Assembly: GCA_029216955.1 (NCBI GenBank)
Contig: JANAVB010003999.1
Location: 3,017,951-3,081,950 of the forward strand
From: Iris pallida
Lineage: Eukaryota > Streptophyta > Magnoliopsida > Asparagales > Iridaceae
Direction: 5' to 3'
DNA: 64,000 bases
Shown here: in pieces, positions 47,370-60,072 of the stretch
Position numbering within the stretch: the stretch's first letter is position 1
Layout of the letters: each line of letters starts with the position of its first letter
Notes under the pieces: generated by a model
Seen by the model: only the letters and a program-made list of their open reading frames with translations
Databases searched by the model: none
What the model was told of the DNA's origin: nothing
Made by a program: the position numbers and the translations under genes

Positions 47370-50300
47370 TGTCACGCCCCAGTACCGAAATACTGGGACG
47401 GACTAGGCCATCTACTCCGTATGAGGTATAAAACGTCATACGGCGATCGTGTCTGTCAATCTTGCTGGGTATCCTAGCATACAAGCAGTCTATGGCCTAA
47501 ATCTGATCTCATATCCACAGGCAATAATCAATGAAATAACGACAAGAGAGATAATCATATGGGAAGCAGGAAATACTCATATGATAATCAGAGAGTCTAC
47601 AATAAGAAATAATGTAGACAAGAATACCTTCCACACAGTTCCTTCATGGTCAGGAACTGAAGCACGTCCTCCAAGTCAAGTCTGGAAGATCCACATGGTC
47701 GGTCACAGGCAATCTGGGAACAATCCAGGGTTGGTCAGGCCAACCGTAGCAAGTACCAGAAAGGAAGGCTCAAGGACGGGCGAAGAAAACCAGCAGGATA
47801 AAATATAACAGAAATAGCATCTAAAAACAGTAAATAAGGTAAGGGATCGTGCGGTACCAACGCACGATAACAATCCAACAACTAAAAGTATTCTGGTCGT
47901 AACCTCGGTCGATAGCCTATCGTAGCACAATAACCAACCCAACAATCAAACAAGAACATGGGTTGGATCATGCACCACGATAGTCCATGTTCCTCAGTTA
48001 TTCCCAAAAGTAACTCAACAATTATCACAATCATCCTAACATACACTAATGCCTGCATCGCTAACTGGAGATCGTAGTCTGTCATCGGGACAGTAATCCA
48101 CCCCTACATCAAACAAGAACAAGAAAATAAAATACTGAGCCGAGATAGCGTTACGCACCAGCCAGCTTAGCAAACAGCAAGCCATACAATTTTAGGTGAA
48201 TAAGCGGCCACTCAAATGCCTACGGCTGTCTATGTGGAGGTTGGGTTACCCCAACAATGCAATATAGGAATCCTCAGATCGTGCCATATCCCGCAAGGGC
48301 TAGCGAGGCCAAATAACGCATAGCAGGTAGGTATGTACCGGTCCCTCGGAAGGCCACCGGGCTAAGCAGGAGTACATATAGTAGTCGGATACTGCCATAT
48401 CCGTGACGGCCAATCCCGACGCGCCAGGACGAGCCTGTGGCGGCCGGTAATGTACGATCTCGGGATTCCGTTCCCTTCCAATGCTTCTACCATTTTTAGT
48501 TGCCTAGATTAACCCTACATTTATCCGGAATCACATGCCGTGGTCACATGCTCATCCTCCTAGATGTCGTACCTCAGTACGAGAACGCTAAGTAAGAATC
48601 AACCTCGGCACCTATAGTCCCAGTTGTGATCCATCCTTAGTGTTATGCAACAAGCAAGCAAGCAATCCTAACCACGCTAAGACTATAGGCCAACTACCAG
48701 ATACCCGTGCAGGTAATCATATAATATAGCCAGAATATCAAGATTGCATCGCAATGCCATATAATTATGGAAGTAGCACCTCAAAGTGCCAATAGACAAA
48801 GGGCACCGCAGTACAAGGTCAGGGCCAGTACCTCACAGGGTAAGCTGGACTTATAGCACGGATACAGGTAGTCAGGTCTGGGACAAGGACAACTCTGTCA
48901 GTCACAAGAAGTCATCTGCCCACATCGTGGCATGGATATCGGGTCAAGTACAAGATCAGAACCTCTACTATAATAACATCTCAAGTATATATGGGAGCCT
49001 AGAGCTCCAATCATCAAGTCGGTCTATCCACCAAATCAATCTATCAAGTGTCTCCCATCCATGAGGGAGTGAATATTACGTCAATAAAGACAACCACCAA
49101 ATACCAATCTCATTCTCCCTAACAATGCTAGGCCCTCAGACTCACAAGAATCCTCCTAGTCAATGATCACAAGCCACTGGAAAACAAGCCCCTCAACTAT
49201 CAAGACACAGCAATCAACCAGGTTCTTTAACTACCGGAATACACAAAGGTACCGGATTTTGGGCGTTTGGGAAGTCGAGTAAAAATCATATAATAATACC
49301 CTCGATATTCTCCTCGTTCTGCGAGACACTCGTACCAGTATCAAAATCCAAAGTCCTTAAAGACATATCTGATCAACTTAGACATCACCAAAGAACTAGC
49401 AACACTATCTAAGAATCCACTTAGTCTACCATAATCATTATCTCAATATCATATCTCCTCACAGTCAATCCTCGAATAAGATCATAATCCCAACACACGG
49501 GTCAACACTAATCAACGCCGTCGGAAGATGGCAAGGATTGTGTGAACCACTCTGGATCAGATCCACAACCCTTAAACCAAACAAGGACTAGGGTTACAGA
49601 CCCTCACTCGAGTAGAACCACTCTCCTTACACAGTCCGGCGGACAGGACGGACAACGGGATAACAAACTAAACTAGAACACCATCTAAGGGAAGAGTCAC
49701 GAGTCAAGAGTCCAATGGGTGATACCGTTGAAAAGGCAAGAATTGCGTGAACCACTCTGGATCAGATCCACAACCCTTAAACCAAACAAGGACCAGGGTT
49801 GCAGACCCTCACCCGAGTAGAACCACTCTCCTTACACAATCCGGCGGGCAGGACAGATCGAGACGCTAGGCGACTAATCTAGTCGGAAGTCTACCTAGCA
49901 GGCAATGAGATCAGGGATACTATACCAAGAAGAATATGCATGAGTTCAGTCCCACAAACCAAAGGAATGGCACTGCCCAATCCTTCGAACCAAATTCCCA
50001 ACCGGGAATTCTGGAAAAATCCGACAGGGTCTCCTTTGTATTCTGGACGGGAGCACCCTACGAATTGGGGCTAAACCACTCGACGCAACCCGCTGCAGAA
50101 TCACAGAATCGCGGCTGAGAACACTAAGTCTCAGCTACCAGCAGCACTACGATGCGTACTGGGCACCAACCCTAGCCGAGAACACTAAGTCTCGGCCTCC
50201 AGCAGCACTACGATGCGTACTGGGAGCCAAACCAACACATGCAGCAAGAATCGCCATGCAGGGCGCACCAAGACCCACAGTCATATCCAAGCCACAAACA

Positions 50301-52205
50301 AAGTCATAAAAACAGTTAGCCAAAGCCGTTACCCGACCGCGAGTCAGACACGGGGCATATGGGGACGATCCATACATGTGAGTCGTGCTCGTGTCCTCGG
50401 AGGTGTGGATGACCCATCCGAGTTGTCTGATACGGTCTATCCCGGTATCGGACCAAGCTATCCTAAGTTATCATCATGGCAGTTCTACTACTAGGCTACA
50501 CTAATCATGGTTATACAGTTTACAAGTACAAATTAATTAAATACAATAAAAATCTAGGAGAGAGGGCAAGAGCCGTCGATGAGCAAGAGATACTTGCTTA
50601 GAGGGCTCGGCTAGGTAAGCAAGTCTTCGGCGATCTGGATCCAAGCTAGCACGTCCATCGAGGTCCTCAGAACACATAATAAACAATCATTAGAATTAAA
50701 TAATAAAATAATAGAATAATCACAAGAGATGGCAGAAGGCTATACCGTGCGGGTCCCGCAAGCAGTGCAGGGATCTAGCACGGAAACTGAGGCACGCAGA
50801 CCGATACGGGCACGCAACCCGAGATGCGCACGTATATCGAGACGCACACGAGAATCGAGATGACTCGAATATTGAGACGAACAAGAAACAGAAACGTGCA
50901 CGTAAATCAAGACGTGCACGTAGATCGAGACGACATAGAGACCAATACAGCACGCCAATCGGAGCGAGCACGCAAACCGAGGCAACACAAGATACAATAT
51001 TATGCGCAAATCGATACGGCACGCAAGTCGGTGCGTGCACGTAAATCGAGGCAGCACAGGTCACAAGTTAGGCACAAAGGCCGAGATACGAGGATCGAGG
51101 CAACACACAAACCGAGGTGGCGCGGTGCCCGAAACAGCACGGGGCTCGAGGCGTCCCGCTGTCCAAGGCAACACGCGAATCGAGGTGACACGAGAATCGA
51201 GACAGCACGTACACCAAGGTGTACACGTATCGAGACGGCACATAACCCGAGCAGCACGGGGCCCAAAGCGTCCCGCTGCTCGAGGCATGCACGGAGCTCG
51301 AGGGCTCGCTTCCCGAGACGTACGGGAAACGAGGGAACACGCAAGTCAAGCGTGCGCGCGGCCCGAGGAGAGCACGACTCCCAAGGCTGCACACTGCTCG
51401 AGCAGCGCGGGGCCCAAGGGTGACCCGCTACTCGAGGCTGGCGCGGCGCTCACGGCGGGGCACGGCGGCTCGCCGGAAAGAAGGGAAGAGGGAGAGGAGG
51501 AGCAGATCCATGGAGGGGAAGTGCCGTCGGGGTCGACCAGGCTCCGGCGGAGGGGAGAAGACAGAGAGGGGAGGCCGGAGGAGCTTACCGGGGTAGGTCG
51601 GCTCTCCGGCGGAGGAGACAGCGGCCACGGAGGAGATGGCGGCGCTGACGGTGGCGGCCGCAGCGGAGGCCGGAGGGGGCGACGATGATGGTGGTGGCGC
51701 GGGTGGCTGATGGCAGTGGGAGCTCAGGGCGGCCGGAGGTCGGCGGAGGCCGGGAGAAGAGAGGGAGACAGCGAGCGAGAGAGAGGGACGAGAGGCCGAG
51801 TGAGCGGAAGAGAGGAGAGGTGAATGAGGAGAGAGAGGGCCGGGGGGGTGAGTGTGGTCGGGAGAGAGATGAGAGAGAGAGGAAGGAATTGGGGGTGGGG
51901 GTCGGCTGATCCAGCAAATGAGAGTAGAAAGAGAGGAAAAGTGAAGAGAGAGGTGAGGGGGTTAGGTAGGGGGAGGAGAGAGAGATGATCTGAGGGAGTG
52001 AAATGACAAGAGAGAGGGAGAGTAGATATTTTGGAGGGTAGACTAGGATCATGAAATTAATTAATAACAAATAATTAATGAGGGCAAAATCGCCTCCAAT
52101 AAAATAATAAAAATTTTAAATACACCAAAAAAATTAAAATCCTCCAAAATACAAAATACAGTCGAAATACAGTCATATACCTATTTCTAAAATAGGGATA
52201 TGACG
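47370..52205 (-). mobile_element. Lard 5' LTR
   Basis: Near-identical partner of 41194-46029 with the same internal duplications. The last base (plus-strand end TGACG) differs from the expected TGACA, an A-to-G change at the terminus. Confidence 0.9.
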
Positions 52206-53694
52206 CAGCCCCAATTACGAACATGGCCCACATTGAGCCTACTATCCGTATGTCACTTGTGTCCCATTTATTGGAATCCCCATGTGCTACTTATTTACCC
52301 ATGATCATTAACACCTATTTTTATTCAATTTTTGTACAATGTCCGATTTTGATCCAACCCGGCTTGACTGAACCCAACTCCAGCTCCATGTTACTCTCCA
52401 TCACCATCACCCTCAGCCTCATTATCCTTGAAAAATATCAAATTCTTATCCTACCTATTTTTAATATTTATTAGAAATTTTGTTGATTTAAATCCCTATT
52501 GGAATAACCTATTTTAGCTATATTTAAATCTAGCCCTTGGATTCTCTCATGTAATCCCAACCACCAATCTCCTCCCTAGCAGCCAACACAATCCCCCCCC
52601 CCCCACATAGGCCGGCCCTAAATTTTAGGATTGGCTTTTCTCTCTCCTCCCTCTCTCACAATTATTACATCTCTATCTCTCTCTCACTATTTTTTCCTTC
52701 CCATACAAAACACCACCACCATAACACCAACAGCAAACAACACACACACCCGAACCCTTCTCAGCCGAGCCTCTACCTTGCCGAGCCCCATGGCCGGAGC
52801 TCCGCCGGCCACTGGCCTCCGCCGCCGTCGACTCCTCCTTTCCTCCTCCTTCTTCTCCATATAACAACCACCACCATCAACCCATAGCAACCTCCACCAC
52901 TACCACCTTATCCGGCGACCATCGAGCCACCCATAGCCCACGCGCCACCGCCCACGCCGTCGCCGTGCCCGGCCAGGCCGGCCCCGCGCTCAGCTGCGTA
53001 CGGCAGCAGTGCAACAGCAGCTGCGGCAGCAGATGGCCGACCGCGCACGCGTGCGTACAGCGCTGGCTGCCACTGTATCGGTCGCCGTGGCTCCGGCGAC
53101 CCCTCCCCCCCCGCGGGTGCGCCCCACTCCGGCGAGCAGTCCTCTGGCGGCCACCGTCCTTCGGGACGTGCCGTCGGGGTGATTCGTGCGTTTCGCACGA
53201 AGTTCCGTCGTGACGCGCGCGGGAACGATCCAGATTTTGCGTTCCGTCGCAGCGACTTCGCGCACATTTTTTCGGAAATCCGACCGTTGGATCGGCGATT
53301 TCTTCACTCCGTCATAATCTCGGTATATCCACCTTCACTCCTGTCAATTCTCATCCGTTGATTTTATCGTTTGTTACATCAAAACCGGCCACCAAGTTGA
53401 TCGTTTAAATTGTATTAATTTTGGACAGTTTTGCGGGGTCAACTTCGTCAGCTTGTACCTCCTCCATCGCAGCTCCGTTTAGCATGCTACCAGTTCCTGT
53501 ATGAAGCTGGTATAACCCTCTTGCTATCCCTCCAGTTTCGTTTCATTGTGAGCTTGTTTGATTGGTTGAATTCGACGCCAAAGTTGGCCGTCCGAATTCG
53601 TAATTTCCAACTTGTAAAATTCTATTTTTGAACACGGGACTCTAGATTTCATTTTTGACACCACCAGTAGATTTGTGGCATCGTTCTGGCATGT

Positions 53695-54130
53695 TTTTAT
53701 ATAAAATTTATTAGATTTGGAGGACGTAGGCCCCGGCACGTTTTTCGGTGCAAAGTGGGTCCCACAATCCGGGTCAACGGGCTTTTTGATGCCGGCTCAT
53801 CGAAATCCAATTTTGGATATACCATTGATTTCGTATCATCATTCTGGACTCGTTGAGATATAATTTGCTAGGTTTTGGTGGACATTGGATCTGGCACGCA
53901 TTTCGGTGCAAGTCGGATACCAATATCCGGATCAACGGGTCATTTTGAGATCGGCTCATCGGAATCAAATTTCGGATATACCGTTGAGTTCGTATCGTCA
54001 TTCTGGAATCGTTGACATGTAGTTTGCTGAGTTTTGAGAACTTTGGCTCCGGCACGTATTTCCGTGCAAATCGAAATTCCAAGTTCTGGTCAACGGACCA
54101 AATTGAGATCGGGTCAACGGAATCCAATTC
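53695..54130. repeat. Three tandem blocks of about 120 bp in SoloB
   Basis: Repeated pattern: a GG-CACG(T/C)-TTTC-GTGCAA core, then GGTCAACGG, then CGTATC(G/A)TCATTCTGG. Diverged copies at roughly 53735, 53890 and 54050. Confidence 0.65.
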
Positions 54131-54621
54131 TGGAGATACCGTTGGGTTCGTATCGTCATTCTGGTTTCGTGGACATATAATTTGCTATATTTTATAGACT
54201 TGTTTTCTTGCACATTTTTCGGTACAAAATGGCTCCGACACGGATACCGTTTAGACCCGAAATTACCTTTTTGCCCTTGTGTCAAAATTGGACCGATGGG
54301 GAGGCTATCCTAGCTAATTTGACCATTCTGGACACGTTGGCGATGTTTATTTAATCTTTCGACAATATTTATTGATAATTTCTCTGAGTTTAACCTTTTT
54401 ATAATTAATTCTTATAATATTCGTATTTTGGGATTAGTACAACGAAACTGAGCTCAGTCAATTCCAGTGATCTCACTTTGCTGAAATTGACAAGATGGTT
54501 ACTATAATAAGATTATCAACTTTACCGTTGATCTTCTTATCTCGATTTGCGTATCGTAAGTTTCGACGTACGAATAACGAAGTACACTTTATATCTTTAA
54601 TAATTAGACTAGCATGGACCC

Positions 54622-54725
54622 TGTTTGACCAGAGTTGACCAGTTGACCAAAAGTCAACTGTAAGTCAACACTTGACCTAGTTTGACTAGATTGTTGACCG
54701 GAGTTGACCTAGAGTTGATTTGACT
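54622..54725 (+). promoter_or_regulatory. W-box cluster in SoloB
   Basis: About ten TTGAC cores in 100 bp on both strands and the palindrome AGTTGACCAAAAGTCAACT (54641-54659), identical to the two in GagO. Confidence 0.6.
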
Positions 54726-57624
54726 TAGAAGAACCTAGGATAATATAGATTGTTTGTAGAGATTCATTTATTACAACTTGAACACCTTGTAACCTGTGTT
54801 GCTTTAAATAGGACTCTGTGGCTTCAGTTGGACCCCTATACTTATCAGTTGTTCAGGTTATCAGGCGAGTACATTCTCTAATCATTTCATATCCTATTTA
54901 GAATTATTTTCCTGCTTTAAATTACTTTACTTGATACTGTCACGTTGGTCACACGGATTGGTACTATATAGATCTTTTCATGAGATGTTATCCCCCTCGG
55001 GAGCATCGGATACTGCATGTTTTGTGCGTTTCACGAATCATCACGTATCTCTATGCTTCCTCTGATTCACGAATCGCTTGTGACACATGTACTCTCATGT
55101 TCACAGAGCCATCATGAATCACCTTCACGTATCACTCATTTTATGAGCCATGTGAAGTTTCACGAATCTTAACATAACTTGAACAGATCCTTGTGTATTG
55201 ATTGGGGATGGGGGAGTAGAAATAGGCATGTGAATATTATCCAAGTAGCTGTAGTCATGAATCACCCTCTTAGCTGTAGTCATGAATCTCCTATGCCATT
55301 CACATGTTTATATTTTACTCTGACTCACTAGTCACTATTAGTTCTCTATGTATAGTAGATATTTCTATTACAGTTCTCTCTCTGTTTACATACTGTATTT
55401 CTTCAGTTCATGTATCTTACTTTACTGCATGATTATATTTTCTAACCTGCTATGATCTGTTGAGATGTACTGTACTCGCTCATGTCCTGACTGGACCTGT
55501 TGATAAATTTTACAGATAGCTTGGAGGTTGCCTGCTAGCCTAGAGGAGACACATTAGTGTAACGCCCCAGTCCCAAAATACGTAGGACTAAGAACGTAGA
55601 CATGCCAGCTGTATTCATACGAAGTATACTCTAATATATGGAAGCCTCGTATAAATACATAAGCTGTAAAATGCAGTAGAACCATAACTAATCTCATCCA
55701 CGCAAAATAAATGAATAAAAGACATCATATAAAGATAATGAATTGTCTTGATATATTATGTTGGGCGGAGACAAATCCACTACCAACAAGTAAAAGAAAA
55801 ATACATGAGTAAAGAAATGAATTTGGCGAGCGAAGCGAAGACGATCCAAATGCAATCATCCTCGAAGAAATAGCGATGAGCACGATTAGAGCTAGAGCAC
55901 CTGCGAAAGACAATAGCACACACCTGGAGAGATAACCAGGTCCTCAGAGGGACGTAACAAGACACATAATAGCATGCCAGATAAACTGAATAAATATTGC
56001 TCAAATAAATAAGTAAATCAGATTATAACATGTTCCAATACGCACCTACTGAACGAGCGTACCATCCCCCCAACCAAACAAGGACAGGAGATGGTAAACT
56101 AATTCACGGTGACATATCTTTCCATGCTATGAATCCGATATGGTATCCGGACCCCAACAAGGTTTAATACCTTCTCATCGGAGTAGTAAGTCATACCTAC
56201 AATCAAACAAGGACAAGATGTGACGAACTAATTCGTGATAAGTTATTGTTCCAAGCCACGGTCAGATACAAGTACCAAAACCAAAAGTACTCATACCTAA
56301 CGGATAAAGGTGCCTAACCGTTCTATGTGAAATGTAGTTAAGAACAATCCATCCTACGCATGGACCCTGGCTGAACAGGATCGGCGTAGTCCCCCTTGGG
56401 CACCAAAGGCCCCATCAGTAAGAGCATGACGTTCCGCAGAATCGTCAGTAGCCGTCAGTAATCTTGGGTCATCAACCCCGTATCTCCAGCGGAGAGTCCG
56501 GGTCACAAAGGAAAGTGCATCAAAGCCCATACGCTAAGGAATTGTCCTCCCCGCCCAATGCCTACTGTGTTGTATCCACAACACAAACCACTATAACCGC
56601 TAAGTCAAACTAGCATGCAATCTCTATTAGCGGTTATTCCTATCGTACGGCTTGTACGTACTGGTGGCCAGTCAATCATGCACTTCTGTGTCCTATATGC
56701 GACACACAACTTCGTGTTACAACGTGTCAAGGCCAATGAATGCAATACACAAGGTGGTCCCTTAAATCTAGGTTTAATTTGTAAGAAAATAATACACAGC
56801 AGGAAATACAATGAACAGTAAGTTCTAACAGGTTAAGCCATGTATCACAGTTTATTTTGTATAAAAAAATAAGTAATACATGAAATATGAGCTAGAATAA
56901 ATAAACAGCTAATGGCAAGGTGTCTTGCCTGGTAGAGCGCCTGGTGTGCTGCAATGATCAATATGGCACGAACTACAACTTTGGTGCAACAACTATGCAA
57001 CGTGACCTCTGATGGCGGTACGGATAGTGTCATTGAGTCCGGAATGGTCAAATTAGTTAGAGTAGACATAAGGTAGTCTCGAAATAGGCGAAGGAATAGG
57101 AACAATAGGACTTGGATACGGACAGGAGAAAATTAAAATATTTATATATACGAGTTTTAGAAAATATTTATAATTCCTAAAACTAGTTTTCATGAGTCAA
57201 AATAAGTATAAGAAAATACTCACAGTCAAGAAAATCATTTTTGGATAAAAATACAAAGTTCGTCAAAAATTAAATATTAGATAGGAGCTATATTTTTATT
57301 AGTAAAAATAATATTTGATAAACACACAAAAATTTGGAAAACCAGTTTAGACAAAAATTTCTATGTTTTCTTTTATTCAAAATATTCTACACAAATATCT
57401 AAAAGTCATAAAAACTCTTTTCTTATATTAAAGCTATAATTCAACTGGGTAGAAAATATTAGAATCATCAAAAATAATACGCTAATATAGTTCAAAAATA
57501 TCTCGATGTATATTAATAATAATTAACAAAACTAATAGAAGTAAGCCAAACAAATATTCTTAACTAATATCAAAAGAATATTAATAGTAATATAGCAATT
57601 ATAACCATACAATAGAATTTGTAC

Positions 57625-57673
57625 TTATAAAGAATAAAATAATAATAATAACAATAATGAAAATGAAAATAAC

Positions 57674-57714
<41 letters not shown>

Positions 57715-57770
57715 AATGATAATGATAATAATAACTATAATAATAACAATAATAATAATACTGATTAAAA
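57625..57770. repeat. (AAT)n-type trinucleotide tract
   Basis: An AATAATAAT run with interruptions, inside SoloD. Confidence 0.9.
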
Positions 57771-57899
57771 ATAAAAGAAAAGAAATAATTAAATAAAATA
57801 ATAAAAAGCATCAACACACTGGTTCTTCTCGAACCATTCTTCAGTAAAAAAAAAAGGAAAATAAAAAAAAGATTTGAGAGAGAGGGGAAAAATCGAGGA

Positions 57900-58920
57900 G
57901 ACGCGGCGATCCGGCGGGGCTCCGGCCATGGAGTGAAGGGAACGGCGGATGCGGTGGAGAGAGGAAGAGAGGGTGCTTGCGGCTACGGCGGTCGGGAGCT
58001 TGGCTCGGCCCGCGGCGGACGCGGTGGGGCGCAGTGCTCGGCCGCGGAGAGGAGCTGGAGTCGGGGGTTCGGGAACTGGACGGAGAGGGAGAGGGGTTTC
58101 AGCCGGCTGGCGCGCGGTGGTTTTGAGGAAGGTCGGCGGTCGGGGGTTGCGGAGAAAAGGGGTGGCGAGCGGAAGACCGGAGGGTTTTGGGGGTCGTCGG
58201 CCACGGCGATGACTGCGGGCGGCCGGGCAGAGTTCGGGTGAAGGGGGCGGCCGGATCTCGCGCGGTGGCCGGCGTCACAGCAACGGGGGGCGGTCGACGG
58301 AGCACACGAAGAGGGGCGGCGCTCGTAGGAGTCTCGCCGGCGGCGTGGGGTCTGTCGTCGGGACGGGTGCGGCTCGCGGGGACTGGAAGTCGGGGGTTCT
58401 CGGCGGCGCTGGGAAGGGCGGTTCACCGGAGGTTAGTTCTAGGTTGGGTTTTATTTTTTTATTTTTTTTGCTGTGTCATGGCGGTTGTGCTGGTGGGGAA
58501 GGGTGTGTTGTCGGAGTGGTGGGCGATCTGCCAGAGTGGCCGATGGCAGAGGCGGTGCTGGTGATGACCGGTGGTGGTGTTGGCAGGCTGCGGTGGCGGT
58601 GGTGGCGATGGGGAGTGGGGGAGTCGTGTCGGTGGCAGGGTGTTGATGGCGGGGGTCTGTGGTTGGTCGTAGGGGAGCGAGGATTCTGACCAGGCTCCCG
58701 CGGGTGGTGTGTCGGGGCAGGACTGCTGTGTCCGTGATGGTGGTTGCGGTGTGGGGTCGTCGGGGTAGGGATGAAGTGGTGGTGGAGTCACCGTCAGAGC
58801 GGCAGGGCGTGGTGTCGATAGGGTTAGGTTTAGGATTTGGGATTGGGTTGCGTCGGGGAATGTCCGACGCGACATGGATAAACATTTGGGATTGGCGGAC
58901 TCCGGATGGAGAAATATTGT
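57900..58920 (-). other. GC-rich leader block of SoloD
   Basis: 1 kb of very GC-rich DNA in an otherwise AT-rich LTR, downstream of the TATA box in sense. Several reading frames of 100-175 codons are open on both strands (Pro/Thr/His/Arg-rich) with no domain I recognise, and no single frame stands out. The block ends in sense with ATGGCCGGAGCCCCGCCGG (57911-57929), matching the SoloB leader at 18 of 19 bases. I read it as untranslated leader or captured host exon; a short protein is not excluded. Confidence 0.5.
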
Positions 58921-59720
58921 ATATGTAGAAGAAAAGAATAGTGGATGGGAAGATGGACACAGACACGATGCACAACTTGTAGAAATTTTGTGGAGAAAAT
59001 ATTTGTATGGATGAATAATGAATTGGAGGAGTACCTGCCTATTTATAGTACATGGGAATTCCCAATTAGATAATGATTAGGATTGTTTAAACCCTAATTA
59101 GATAAATCAATCTATTAAATTAAATCAATGAAATCAAATCTAAATCCAAATCCAATTAAATCTAATTTAATTTCCTTAGTTTAAAATCAAATCAATAAAT
59201 CAAATTTCAATATTAACTATTTAAATAAATACATAAATTCAAATCAATATTTAAATCTCCATAATAAATAAAAATATGCTTTCCAAAAATACTAATAACA
59301 TTAATTTCGAAAATTACATTATTATTTAAAATAAACTAATAAATAATTACTAAATATGTATGTAGGTACAAATGATGTTCTTATAATTATGCCTTTCTAG
59401 CATACAAATAAAAATATTATTTATTATTAATAATTGTGAAAAATGTAAGGCTTTATAAACAAAATAACAAATTTGGAAATTTTTGGGACGATAAGAAAAT
59501 AATTATTATGTATATTATTTTGAAATTACAAAAATAGAAAAATAATATTTTCAAAAATATGTATGCTCGCACATAATCGCACTCGTCGAGCAATTTCGAA
59601 AAATAAAATTCGTGCGCGACGTATAATACGACTACGCGACGTACAATACAAAAATTTAAATCGGTACTAAATTTAAATAAATAAATAAAAATAGTAGAAA
59701 TTTAGGGGTTTTACAATTAG

Positions 59721-60067
59721 AGGTTGTTTAGTTAGCTATTTTTTAGTTGTCTGGAGTTGTATTTACTTTATGGATTACTGTATTTGAGCTTTGAGACGTA
59801 TTTCTGGGTTTGTGTATCTTAGACACTTAGACTTCTATCTACTGTATCTCTTTTGGATTTCATATTTTATCTATCTTCCATTATGCTCTACCTTAGATGT
59901 GATTGAGTTTACATTCTGCTATGTCACCCCCATTCGGAGAGTATAAACTGCTTAGCCTTATACTGTTAGATGCATAAGACCTAGGACAGCGTTCTACCGC
60001 CGACACTGCGGCGTAGGCTGGACGTACCCACTTCTCGTGCCCTTACTCTAGGGTGTGGGTTGTGAGA
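59721..60067 (+). mobile_element. SoloB 3' end
   Basis: Resumes after SoloD. It is related to the GagO LTR end and contains CGTTCTACCGCCGACACTGC, as at 12740-12760. Confidence 0.82.
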
Positions 60068-60072
60068 TTAGC

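Larger units (their letters stand above)
41194..52205 (-). mobile_element. Lard: non-coding element with 4,836-bp LTRs
   Basis: Two long LTRs (41194-46029 and 47370-52205, each 4,836 bp) enclose only 1,340 bp with no gag or pol. It is flanked by CAGCC (41189-41193 and 52206-52210). It fits the LARD class (large retrotransposon derivative). A comparison of the first 500 bp of the LTRs shows about eight differences, so it inserted recently. The LTR 3' end (GGTACTGGGGCGTGACA type) is shared with TekP. Confidence 0.9.
52211..55557 (+). mobile_element. SoloB middle part
   Basis: AT-rich upstream (52210-52520), a TATTTAAAT-type box near 52520, a C-run and CT-rich leader (52590-52700), then a GC-rich stretch (52760-53260) starting with ATGGCCGGAGCTCCGCCGG (52790-52808). 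Three similar blocks of about 120 bp lie at 53700-54120, each with a TTCGGTGCAA or CCGTGCAA core and a following GGTCAACGG. A W-box cluster is at 54622-54725. No protein gene is recognised. Confidence 0.75.
55558..59715 (-). mobile_element. SoloD: solo LTR of the LongF family (4,158 bp)
   Basis: The plus strand runs from TGTAACGCCCCAGTCCC to TTAGGGGTTTTACA, flanked by ATTAG (55553-55557 and 59716-59720). In sense it starts like LongF (TGTAAAACCCCTAAATTTC) and ends like TekM and LongF. TATAAATA is at 59040-59047 (minus). It differs from LongF in having a 1-kb GC-rich leader (57900-58920) where LongF is AT-rich. Confidence 0.92.
40637..60067 (+). mobile_element. SoloB: solo LTR with two nested insertions
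   Basis: Starts TGTGAGCACCCTAAATTTCG and ends GGGTTGTGAGA (final CA changed to GA). It is flanked by TTAGC (40632-40636 and 60068-60072). Its own sequence is 40637-41193, 52211-55557 and 59721-60067, about 4.25 kb. No internal region is present, so it is a solo LTR. Its 3' part (59721-60067) is related to the GagO LTR end (12444-12817), including the CGTTCTACCGCCGA block. Confidence 0.82.

Noticed and set aside
57933..58975. Candidate protein genes in the SoloD GC-rich block
   Set aside because: Many overlapping frames on both strands, no domain, no conserved splice or start evidence; reported as leader block instead.
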